A DNA stretch of 64,000 nucleotides from the NCBI GenBank assembly GCA_022496805.1, contig CM040096.1, positions 8,681,501 to 8,745,500 of the forward strand. Direction: 5' to 3'. This DNA is from Pohlia nutans (taxonomy: Eukaryota; Streptophyta; Bryopsida; Bryales; Mniaceae). Under the pieces are notes generated by a model. The model did no database searches, was not told where the DNA came from, and saw only the letters and a list, made by a program, of their open reading frames with translations. A program made the translations under genes and the position numbers. This document shows, one piece after another, positions 1-9,738 of the stretch (position 1 is its first letter; each line of letters begins with the position of its first letter).

Positions 1-2287
1 TTGAAGCGGATGATACTAGTGGTGCTGCTCTGGCTCGGCAATTGGACCAGATTCTGACTCGCTTTGGCTTGCGGCATAAAGTCATCTGCACTGTCAAAGA
101 TGAAGGAAGCAATTTGGCAACTATGACACGGGCTTTGAAAAACATTATTAATTGTGACGCTTTGGGTTTGAGTGAGCCATTTCAAGGATCCTGCTTTGGC
201 CATGCTATATCAAAAGCTTGTCAGTATGCCACAAGTGACGACAAGGTATGTTTTCCAACTCATTCAAGAAGATGTTCATAACCTCTCTAAATATGTTTCC
301 TCTTCTGAACTTGTTACATGAAACATCGTTAGTGATTTTGTATATCGGATAAAAAATTTCTCAATGGTTTTTTGGTACAAACTGGTCACAATGTAGATTA
401 AGTTGACGTTCTAGTTTGAGCAATTTGAAGATAGACTTATTTATATTTGAGTTATAAGTAAAGTCACCTTGGATTTGAAGAGTCAAATAGAATTTTTCTT
501 TATTATACTCTTATTTGTTCACTCTAAATAGTTAAAAGGTGTGGAAATTTTTGGTGGTCTATCATTATTAGGTGTGTAAGAGGTGTGTAACAATTTGGTG
601 GTCTTCAAAAGTTTTCAAAGGTTTTATAGTACCAACACAGGATGTAAAAAACCTTTGAAAACTTTTGAAGACCATCAAGTGCTTACACACTGTTACACAC
701 TTAATAATGATAAACCACCAAGATCTTCCACACCATTTAACTATTTGAAGTGAAGAAAGAAGAGTATAATAATGGAATTTTTTTTTGTTGACTCTTCCAA
801 TCAAAGGTGACTTTATGGATAACTCCATTGAATACAAATATTTGGCATGTTGTATCTTACTGTTTCATTTGTATGTGCCGAAACAGATATGTGATAGGTT
901 GCAGACATTGAGTATCAGAAGTGCTCAAACCTCAGTTCAGTCTTGTATAACATGGCCGAAGAAATCAGGGAAGGGAAAGAGAGCCTGGGTTCAAGCCTGC
1001 CGTGAGTCACAATTAAATCCCCGAATGCTTTCCACCCCTGTGAATACAAGATTTGCTTCTAGAGTTATAATGTTTAAAGATGCATTGCGGTATAGGCAGG
1101 CAATTCATAACTGCTACATCAAACAAGCTCCGTCTTTACAACAGAGGATTCCCACTCCGCAAACTTGGGCCATCTTGGAGACCGTTGCATCAGCTCTTTC
1201 CCCTTTGCTTAGTGCATGTGTTATCAATCAATGCCGTGGGTATTGGTTGTTGTCTGATGCTCTAAGTACCACAATTGAGCTGTCTTTGAAGTTCTCACAG
1301 GAGAAGAGAATTTTGGAAGCAGCTGTTGGAACAGCTGTTCGACAGGATTTTGGTACGAAGTTGAAGTTGCTGGGCATCAGAATTCGTGAGGAGGTTATTA
1401 CAATATTGAGGCCATTTCTAAAGTTCTTGGATGGTTTCTCTAAATCCGCTGCTCACAATATGTTGTGTCTAATGTTGGATCCGCGCTTCAAGGATCTTTC
1501 ATTAGTAAGTAGATTCCTTGGAAGTAAATCACTAGCTCTTGACCTGGCCAGGGAGTATGATAACCAATGTCTTGTACCTTACCTAGCAAAAATTCATGAG
1601 AGCAAGAATCCAGCTGCGAATGACTCTATACCTTACATGGGTGATGCTCCTAGCAATTGTGATGTTGTATTTGGCCCACCAACATCAGCATATGATGTTG
1701 CACAGGACCTTGTGAGTTTCTCTCATCATCTACTTTTGACCATTGTTGATTTTGATTGCTATGTAATAGTTCTATTTCCTTTCTAACATTAAATATGTCT
1801 TGTATAGGTTTTGCAGGAGCTGCAATGTTTCCGTCGTATGTACATTTCACCAAATACAATGAAGGAGAAGGGAAGTGTATTGCTATGGTGGAAAGACCAA
1901 GAACTCCGATTTCCAACTTTGGCGTTTCTTGCCAAACAAATATTTGGAATTCCAGGGAGCCAAATAGAATGTGAACGTGTATTTTCTATTGCTGGATTGC
2001 TTACAGGTTTACGTCGATGTCAGTTAGGATCTAGAAACTTAGAGCAACTAGTTTTACTCGTCAAGAATTGGCCAGATGATCCAAGGTTGGGAATTGAAAA
2101 GTTGCATGCATCCATTGAGGAGTTTGTAGATTTGGAAGCTGAATTAGTTGCTCAATTAGAAGACGAATTTGAGGACTTCTCAACAAAAGTTGAAGATGCA
2201 CCTGACGATGAGCTTATTTGCAGTGCTATAGATGCTACTGAAGCAGAGGCACTAGAAGTAGAAGCATTGGAAGTACCGGCAGTCTAA
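1..2287 (+). CDS. hAT-superfamily transposase, 3' part (5' end outside window), three exons visible
   Basis: Open in frame from base 3. Exons 3-245, 887-1711 and 1808-2287, joined by introns 246-886 (GTATGT...CAG) and 1712-1807 (GTGAGT...TAG), both phase 0. Exon one carries the second catalytic-Asp region (VKDEGSNLATM) and the CFGHAISKACQ segment typical of plant RICESLEEPER/BED-finger hAT proteins. The last exon carries the hAT C-terminal dimerisation domain (WWKDQELRFPTLAFLAKQIF, then IECERVFSIAG, which holds the conserved Glu), followed by an acidic tail. The visible exons have no stop or frameshift, so it is either a recent transposase or a domesticated one. The BED finger and first catalytic Asp would lie upstream. 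Introns are common in plant hAT genes. The family is secure; whether it is still mobile is unknown. Confidence 0.88.
463..811. mobile_element. Hairpin MITE inside the hAT intron
   Basis: Two arms of about 160 bp pair around a centre near base 637. The innermost 22 bases of each arm (603-624 and 649-670) are perfect complements. Weaker symmetry extends out to about 424 and 858, so almost all of the 641-bp intron is one imperfect palindrome. It has no coding capacity. This looks like a foldback MITE that landed in the intron; removed with the intron, it leaves the coding sequence undisturbed. No clear target duplication was identified. Confidence 0.6.
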
Positions 2288-2601
2288 GCTTCTAGCATTA
2301 AATTTTGAATGTGACTTACATGCATCATTTGCTTAGAATGAGCTTAAAACATTTGATAATTAAAAGTATTTTTTGTGCAATGGTGTCTTTCTCCTTACCC
2401 TTACATTACCCTCAGGGTATCCTTCACTTTCAATATCCTACCCTTATCTATCTTAAAAATGAATATGACATTACCCTTTGTTGTAAACCCTACCCTCAGC
2501 CACTTGTCACTTAGCTATTTCCTACCTGCTGGAATGAAGGGTAATGGCATGTTCTCCCTTACCCACAGGCATACTATTTTTGGAATACCTGCACAACACT
2601 G
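2288..2601. other. hAT 3' flank with subterminal TACCC motifs and candidate terminus
   Basis: Between 2392 and 2570 the motif TACCC(T), or its complement, recurs at least seven times, as expected for subterminal transposase-binding repeats. The sequence ending at 2601 reads, on the opposite strand, CAGTGTTGTGCAGG, a plausible hAT terminal inverted repeat start. The matching 5' end is outside the window, so the terminus is only a candidate. Confidence 0.4.
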
Positions 2602-2677
2602 GTTGCCACCTAAGAGCCTACCGCTATATCCACACTGGTGCATGCGTGAGCAACACTAAAAATAATGAAAGATGATT

Positions 2678-2743
2678 AACAGTGGATTAGCGTTATTCTA
2701 TAGGATTAACAGTGGATTAGCGGTTAATTCTATAGGATTAACA
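2678..2743. repeat. Tandem duplication, about 30 bp
   Basis: The unit beginning GATTAACAGTGGATTAGCG occurs twice in a row, followed by the start of a third copy (GATTAACA). It lies just beyond the candidate hAT end. Confidence 0.7.
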
Positions 2744-3103
2744 CTATGAATGAAAAACAGTTGCATGAAATTTGCACACAATATCCTAGTGTTAGTACCC
2801 TACAATGTATGTATACATGTCCTTGAAATTATTACTTTTATAATAACATGTTTATTTACTTTTTAATATTGAACTTCATTTTTATAATTATAATTATGCA
2901 TGAGAATTATAAGTGCACGTGCTTTATTTCAATGTTATTTCTTTTGTTAGTAAATATTGTATTTCATTCTAGCTATGAAGTCTATTCAAAACAAAACCCA
3001 AAAAAAGTCTATCCAAACATGATATATTAGTCTTCAACTACTCCCTTTGTCCAGATCCTAATTTTTTTTCATTTTAAATCAACTTAATGCTTTTTTGTCA
3101 CTA

Positions 3104-3388
3104 GAAAGAACGTCTATTGTGTCTTTAACAGTAGTATGTAGTTTATGTGTCGTTTTCACTGTCCGAACCATTTGAAAGAACGTCTATTGTGTTTCTAACA
3201 GTAGGAAGTTTCTTTCGTATTGCTCTCATTGTCCATCTCGATCGAAAGAACATTTTATTGTATTTTTAACAATAGTATGTAGTTTTCGTGTTGCTTTCAT
3301 TGTTCATCCTCTTCAAAAGAACATTTATTGTATCTTCGACAGTGGTATGTAGTTTTTGCTTTGATCTCATTGTTCGCCTTGTTTGAAG
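3104..3388 (+). repeat. 70-bp tandem repeat, four copies
   Basis: The unit starts GAAAGAAC..(T)CTATTGT and includes AGTATGTAGTTT and CTCATTGTCC. Unit starts fall at 3104, 3174, 3244 and about 3314, an exact 70-bp period. A solitary related fragment lies at about 4385-4430. Confidence 0.75.
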
Positions 3389-3654
3389 TTGACTGAGAAC
3401 AAGAAAGATAGTTCCAATTTAGATGACCAGGTGTAACATCATATCTTTTGAAACAACATATTCATATGTTGTGTCGTGATTGATTAATTTCAACATCAAT
3501 TTCAATTATTTATCTTAAATTGTAAGAATTTGTTTTATCCTAATATAGGTTTGTGGTTGAAATAGTTAACATAATAACTACAATCCCTTTCAACTTGTGT
3601 GCCTACTCATACCATTAATTGAATTTGATTATTTAAGTATGTGGTATTATAACG

Positions 3655-3691
3655 TTAAAAATTTTACATTATACACTTTGGTAAAAATGAA

Positions 3692-3731
<40 letters not shown>

Positions 3732-4240
3732 GTAATAGTAATATTTCCTTGAAGATTTTATTATCATTATGTTCTAAAATAATTTATTAGCTTTTTACTA
3801 TATAATAAAATATTATTCTACATACACCTTATTGTATGTTTGGTGTAATTGACATTCTCTAGGGATATTCTTCACCTACAAACAATAAAAACATGTTCTC
3901 GTTTAAAACTATCTATTTTCAAAATATATATCCACTATAAATCTTTGCAACTTTGAAGTCAAGGATGGTGTTATTGGTATTGTCAAAAAGCTTTTAATGA
4001 GGGAGTATGCAAATTGAAAGTATCACGTGGTTTAATTTAACAAGACAAACAAACACAAAGTTTTAAAATAAAAACAAAATCTCAAATATTAAATGTAATT
4101 AAAACAAATGGCCATAACAAGGGTTGCGCTATTATGAATATGAAAGTATCATAAGCCATACTAATAAATTGAACAAATTTAATGCCTTATTTTCACCAAT
4201 TTTTGTTCATTTACGAGTCTCTTTTCATACTACAAGACAT
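3655..4240 (+). repeat. Dispersed repeat family, copy 1
   Basis: The part from about 3830 to 4240 matches 17248-17665 in the same orientation through several conserved blocks (TTTGGTGTAA, CACTATAAATCTTTGCAACT, AAATGTAATTAAAACAAATGG). A shorter piece recurs near 15840-15950. The part 3655-3830, built around an AT microsatellite, matches 4860-5010. Function unknown; probably an old non-autonomous element. Confidence 0.6.
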
Positions 4241-4859
4241 ACTACATTCTGGCATAAAAAAACCTTTTTCATTCTAGCTATGAAGTTTATCCAAACATGA
4301 TGTAATCTTCATTGTTCCCTATGTCCAAGAATAATTTTCCTAGTTTTTATTAAAATTATAATTAAAGCTTTTTCTTTCCTTTATTTAATAGTAGTATGTA
4401 GTTTTATGTCGCTCTCATTGTCCATTGGGTTTGAAGTAGATAAAGTTTAAGAAAAATAATTCACTTTATTTTGATCATGAAGTATAAAAGCATATAAAAT
4501 CATGAGTATTGTTGTATTAACTCCTTGATCGATATGTTTCATTGAAGATATAGTTATTGCAAATTTTTTCTTCAATTACTATTACTCAAAGGAATCATAT
4601 CCAAAAAGATCCAGTGAACATTCCAAAAGTTCATGAATATTCTATAATAATAAAAAGAAATCTATAAAATATTCCAAATATTTTGAAAAGCACTCCATTT
4701 TGAATATTTTTAAATATTTTTTGTAATTATTATATAGTGCTAATGACACAATAGTAACACAGGAATGGCAAATGTTTTACATATTGTATAGTTTTTTGAC
4801 ACATGGGCCGCCCTAGGGTGAAAATGCTACCTGACATAAACTAGTTTTATAGCATCAAA

Positions 4860-5010
4860 TAATTTATATTATATATTTTGGTAAAAGATTATGTATATAT
4901 ATATATATATTACGTATCTAATAATCATATTTTATTGAAGATTGTATAATCATTATGCTCTAAAAAATGTCTTATTTTATATTATACAATAAAATACTTG
5001 AGATCTAAAA
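4860..5010 (+). repeat. Partial copy of the 3655-3830 repeat
   Basis: Shares the order TTTGGTAAAA, AT microsatellite, ATTGAAGATT, CATTATG, TCTAAAA with 3655-3830. Confidence 0.55.
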
Positions 5011-6852
5011 ATGAGAACCTTTGAGGTTCTCACTCTTCCAAGATCGTCGCCATTGAAAGTATCGAACTCTCCCCTTCCACGTGCACACCTGCATTTCTAT
5101 ACTTCTTCTTACAGACATTTGTAATAGTCAAGTTCTCTAGCGACGCCAGAGACAAGACAGATTCAAAGGCTACGGATTCATGTGAAAGTTTCCAGTTTAT
5201 TGTCGCAACCACTTCAGCCTCTCAAATTCGAGCGCTTCTGTAAGAGGAAATTTGAAGCTTCTAAGGGCTTGTGAATTCTCATACAAAACATTTAATGTTA
5301 ATAAAAATATTCTAAAAGAATAAAATAAAACATGGCATGGCCAAAGTACGGGTTGTACGGCCACGTCACATTGGATTTCAATTTTTTGATTAATTTTAAT
5401 AATGGAAATAAAGATAAAAATAATTTAAATCAATAATAATTAAAATTAAAATTAAAATTTTAATATTTTTTAAGATATATATAATTTTTATTTTTATTTA
5501 TTTTTAATATTTAAGAATTAAAAATCAATATCTTTGCATGAGGTTCATGCAACCCTTTGGAGGCCTCATATATTCTTGTAATAGATGACTATCTTTTCAA
5601 AAATGGTCAAAAGTAAGTCAATCTTGCTATGTAAATAAAAGTGCACCAAATTTAGAATATAAATGCAAAACCACGTAATCTCATTTCAACTCAAGGCTTT
5701 GAAAATAAACAAGGCTCGCAAACACAAATTGTTCAAGGGTCATCCGTTCGGTCCTTGCCATTGATAGTGTCATTCACTCCCCACACACGTGCATATGTAG
5801 ATTCAATTCATGCAACAAGATTCAATGTCATCACAACAATAAAAGGGACGATAGAATTTGATTAGAAAGTAGCACAAGAAACTCATGCAATTGTACTATT
5901 GCAAGGGTTGAAGAGTATGACAAGGGAGATTGAAGCTTAGAGCCAACCTATGTGAAGAGTGGTGACGGTGAGAGTTCCCTCTGTGAAAGTTAGAAGACAA
6001 TAGAGCACAAGACATATACATTACCGCGGAAATATATACATTTAATTTTGTGAGAATAATAATAGTTAAACTCGTAAAGTTAATCATAATATGATATTAT
6101 CGACTATTTGATCCCTTATATTATGACCCATTGGGATGTCACTTGTAAATAATTAGGAGAGTGTTTTTTAAATGACCGTGAGACATATCCCAAGGGCAAG
6201 GTTCTGTGGGCCCCTATTAGAATTGTCTTGTTCCATCAGTCAACAAGAGTCCAAGACGTCTTGTTATAATGTCTCATATGTATATATAAATATATATAAG
6301 CATATTTGAGAACGTATGAAATATGCTCTGGACAATATTCTAGAATGTTCTTAAACCCAATCTTTGGATAATTTCTCTGAGGGTGGTATAGTTACTAATA
6401 TCACATCAACGTGAAAAGAAAACCAAATGCGCCCCCAACCTCCCCCCCACTACTTTGACCTCTAGGATTCAACCTTGACCTACACTCTTCAAGAGTTCAA
6501 TACCTTATGTTGCTTCTATGCCACCCTCCCGAAAAGGCACAATATAAATATCTAATTCACTTTTTCAACTTGTTGACAAGCTTTTTCATTCATCCATAAT
6601 TCTCAAAATAATGTTGTTGATCAATCATTACGGTGTGATGGTCATGGATTTTTGAGTGATTTTTGACAATAAATTGAATTAAATTATGAAAAATGGATTA
6701 TGGGAGTTTATGATGTCACTCTTCGCATCTTCAAAATGCTCTTGGTGAGTAGGGCAAGACCTAAGTTGTTTGTAAATTTTGGACCAACAAAGTGAAAGTT
6801 ATAGATTTTTAATCAAATTTCGTCACAGTAAATTGAATAAAACTATGAATGA

Positions 6853-7205
6853 ATTATTCTAAAAACAAAAGCAAAAGTATGGGAAACACTGGCCACGTGA
6901 AATGCATGGAAACACATGGAGCATAGGAGACACGAGAAGAAAATGGAATACATAGAGCACAAGTAGCATGGAGAACTTGAGGAATACGGGCAACACGAGT
7001 AGCATGGAGAACGCCAGGAATACGGGGAACACATAGAACAATTGGGCCAACGACATAGGCCCACACTAGTATATACAGTAGTTGAAAATGAGTAAAAACA
7101 AATTTATATTCATTTTTTTTTTCCCTTTTACGTACTAACAAGCGGTCTTTTTTAGACTATAATTTCATATTTAACTCCTAATGGACCATGTAACATTTGT
7201 TGGCA
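6853..7205 (+). repeat. Direct repeat R, copy 1 (LTR-like)
   Basis: About 350 bp, roughly 85-90% identical by eye to 8217-8565 in the same orientation. It contains an internal 36-bp tandem pair (AGTAGCATGGAGAAC...GGAATACGGG). A promoter-like stretch near 7045-7075 has TTGGGCC/AGGCCCA followed by TATATA. Both copies end GGCAACA, and copy 2 starts TGTTCTAAAA, so TG...CA ends as in an LTR are possible. No primer-binding site, polypurine tract or 5-bp duplication could be found, so LTR identity is unproven. Confidence 0.6.
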
Positions 7206-7583
7206 ACATAAGAAGAACATTCATTGAACCAATTATAAAATATAAATACACACAATTTTCCAAATAAGAAATGTTGTTCATATTTAGAAATATTTATTGC
7301 CAACATTGCCATCCACCACCGTTTTAAATATCAAACAATAATAGTCATTCACAAATGAAAAATTCTTTAAATTTTTTTTATTAAGAAAGCGAGATGTTAT
7401 AGGAAAAAGAAAAAAGAATGTGATTTTATATACATTTAGTACATTGCTACAATTATTACATATATAAATATAAGTATAGAGTCTAACCTCGAGAGGTCCA
7501 AGTAGTCCTAACCAGTGGTCCTTTGTCTAATCACACATAAAAATATCCACTCCCAAAAGAATTGACTCATGTGTCATGCTCAT

Positions 7584-7817
7584 TCATCTATACATGTCTT
7601 GATACTTAACCCACCCCGTGTTTTCCACCCAAAAAGGTTTAATTTCTCTTTTAGGAATGTCAATACGGGCGGATGGTATGTAGTGCTTTGGTAATGTAAA
7701 CGTCGATGGTGATGGCGATGGTGAAAATGAAGAACTCAAGTTGGCTTTTGGTGATGAGCTGGAATGTTGCTTTGATAATACTTCAATAGATGTTGCGTTT
7801 CTTGATTTTCCATCCAT
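7584..7817 (-). CDS. Hypothetical 77-residue ORF, left arm of the foldback
   Basis: Encodes a Ser/Pro-rich segment (SSSFSPSPSPSTFTL) and ends GWVKYQDMYR. The identical ORF lies in the right arm, so duplication alone explains its preservation. I do not recognise the protein; it may not be a gene. Confidence 0.2.
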   Translation of the reverse strand: MDGKSRNATSIEVLSKQHSSSSPKANLSSSFSPSPSPSTFTLPKHYIPSARIDIPKREIKPFWVENTGWVKYQDMYR

Positions 7818-7976
7818 GTTTGAAACAACTATTATTGTTTCCTAATTTCCTAAAATCTCGTCACACTATGTATTTCCACTAACGGAGCGTAAATACTTTC
7901 TAAAAGATAATGTTTGCACTTGTGAATCAATACAAATGTTTTGATTTATATAGTTTATCGATTCCATGTTGTGTGT

Positions 7977-8210
7977 GGGGACTGGGTTATGGGCTTGGGG
8001 TCTTGGGGGAGGGGTCTTGAGGAGGGGTCTCGGGGAGGGGTCGGGGTCGGAGAAACGGGTTCGTGGAAGGGTCGGGGTCGGGGAAACGGGTTCGTGGAAG
8101 GGTCGGGGTCTTGATGAGGGGTCTCGGGGAGGAGTCGGGGTCTTGGGGAGGGGTCTTTGGAGGGGTCTTCTTGGAGAGGGGTCTTGGAAAGGAGTCTTTG
8201 GAAGGGGTGT
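7977..8210 (+). repeat. G-rich minisatellite, left arm
   Basis: Irregular 12-26-bp units built on GGGGTCT(T/C)GGGGAG. Runs of four or more G on the plus strand give strong G-quadruplex potential. The mirror array on the right arm is C-rich on the plus strand, and the two differ in unit number from about 8034 inward. Confidence 0.85.
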
Positions 8211-8216
8211 CAATAA

Positions 8217-8565
8217 AATGTTCTAAAAGCAAATGAAAAAATATGGGAAATACGGGCCACATGGAATGCATGGAAACACATGGAGCATAGTAGACATGAG
8301 AAGAAAATGGAATATAGGGAGCACAAGTAGTATGGAGATCGCGAGGAATATGAGGAACACGAGCAACATGGAGAACGCAAAGAATACGGGGAACACATGG
8401 AACAATTGGGCCAACTATATAGGCCCACACTAGTATATACAATAGTTGAAAAAAAGTAAAAACAAATTTATTTTTATTTTATTTTTTCCCTTTTACGTAC
8501 TAACAAGCGATCTTTTTAAGACTATAATTTCATATTTAAGTCCTAATGGACCATGGAGCATTTGT
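8217..8565 (+). repeat. Direct repeat R, copy 2, in the foldback spacer
   Basis: Second copy of the repeat at 6853-7205. The left foldback arm lies exactly between the two copies, while the right arm has no R copy beside it. This makes an R-arm-R unit about 1.7 kb long. Confidence 0.65.
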
Positions 8566-9025
8566 TGGCAACAAAATGTTTTTGTCATCTAATTTTAAGT
8601 ACAATATTTGGAATTTTTTTTCCAAACAAGTGTGAACGATGAGTCATCTCAGACACACCAATTTTGGTAACATTTCACAAAGAAATTAAAAATCTTCGAT
8701 ACAATTAGTAGCTTGTTTCTAAACAAGGGCAATTTAGACACTAACAAATATACTACATTAAAGATTTGTGAATAGTGTTCTAGGATAAAAGGGCAAATTT
8801 GAGGGCATGATTAGATATTTCCTAACATGGAGGGCCAAATCCGTCTTGCAAGACATGGCTGCTTGAAAACGGGATTCAAATCTTAGAATTGGGGTTACTA
8901 CTTTCATACTCAATTGTTAGTTTTAGTCCTTCAAACTCTCATTGCCCCAAAATTACAATGTGAAATTAAAATCTCGCATCACAGTCTAGAACATTCACAC
9001 CGTTAAGCGATACAAATGCGCAAGA
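8566..9025. other. Foldback spacer, no gene
   Basis: AT-rich unique-looking sequence between R copy 2 and the right minisatellite. No coding signal or internal symmetry seen. Confidence 0.5.
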
Positions 9026-9346
9026 AAGACTCTTGTCCAAGGCCCCAAACAAGACTCTTTTCCCAGACTCCTTCCCAAGACCCCTCCCCAAGAAGACCCC
9101 TCCCACGACCCCCCCAAAGACTCTTTTGTAGACCCCACCCCAAAACTCTTTCCCAAGACCCATGTCCCTGATCCCCTTCCCAACACCCCTGTCTCTGATC
9201 CTCTTCCCAAGACCCCTCTCCAACACCCGACTCCTCCCCGAGACCTATCCCCCGACCCCTCCCCGAGACCCCTCCTCAAGACCGCTCCCCGAGACCCCTC
9301 CTCAAGACCCCTCCCCCAAGACCCCAAGCCCATAACCCAGTCCCCA
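9026..9346 (-). repeat. C-rich minisatellite, right arm
   Basis: Reverse-complement counterpart of the left G-rich array (units such as CCCCGAGACCCCTCCTCAAG), longer than the left array by several units. The glycine-rich open frame across it is a by-product of composition, not a gene. Confidence 0.85.
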
Positions 9347-9504
9347 CACACAACATGGAATCGATAAACTATATAAATCAAAACATTTGTATTGATTCAC
9401 AAGTGCAAACATTATCTTTTAGAAAGTATTTACGCTCCGTTAGTGGAAATACATAGTGTGACGAGATTTTAGGAAATTAGGAAACAATAATAGTTGTTTC
9501 AAAC

Positions 9505-9738
9505 ATGGATGGAAAATCAAGAAACGCAACATCTATTGAAGTATTATCAAAGCAACATTCCAGCTCATCACCAAAAGCCAACTTGAGTTCTTCATTTTCA
9601 CCATCGCCATCACCATCGACGTTTACATTACCAAAGCACTACATACCATCCGCCCGTATTGACATTCCTAAAAGAGAAATTAAACCTTTTTGGGTGGAAA
9701 ACACGGGGTGGGTTAAGTATCAAGACATGTATAGATGA
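9505..9738 (+). CDS. Hypothetical 77-residue ORF, right arm of the foldback
   Basis: Identical in protein sequence to the minus-strand ORF of the left arm. The two ORFs diverge from the spacer. No recognised domain. Confidence 0.2.
   Translation: MDGKSRNATSIEVLSKQHSSSSPKANLSSSFSPSPSPSTFTLPKHYIPSARIDIPKREIKPFWVENTGWVKYQDMYR

Larger units (their letters stand above)
2744..6849. other. AT-rich intergenic DNA with dispersed repeats, no gene seen
   Basis: No credible coding region. Besides the repeats listed separately, it holds AT microsatellites near 3693-3730 and 4895-4910, a perfect 8-bp-stem hairpin at 5011-5029, and two related short blocks near 5040-5085 and 5750-5800 that share a GCCATTGA..GT.TC..ACTC pattern. 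A segment at 5562-5590 ending in CCCTTTGGAGGCCTC recurs inverted near 38140. The start CTACTCCCTTTGTCC near 3040 and TTCCCTATGTCCAAGAATAA near 4314 resemble Stowaway MITE ends, but no full element could be delimited. Confidence 0.6.

Noticed and set aside
3104..3388. CRISPR-like array (70-bp period)
   Set aside because: Units are contiguous diverged repeats without unique spacers, in a plant nuclear context.
6843..8442. Hydrophobic minus-strand ORFs in repeat R that look like membrane proteins
   Set aside because: Several overlapping frames are open at once and the periodicity follows the 36-bp tandem units, so it is a repeat artefact.
7966..9381. Glycine/proline/arginine-rich open frames in the foldback minisatellites
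   Set aside because: They exist only because the G-rich units lack stops. Opposite-strand frames are equally open, and unit number varies between arms.
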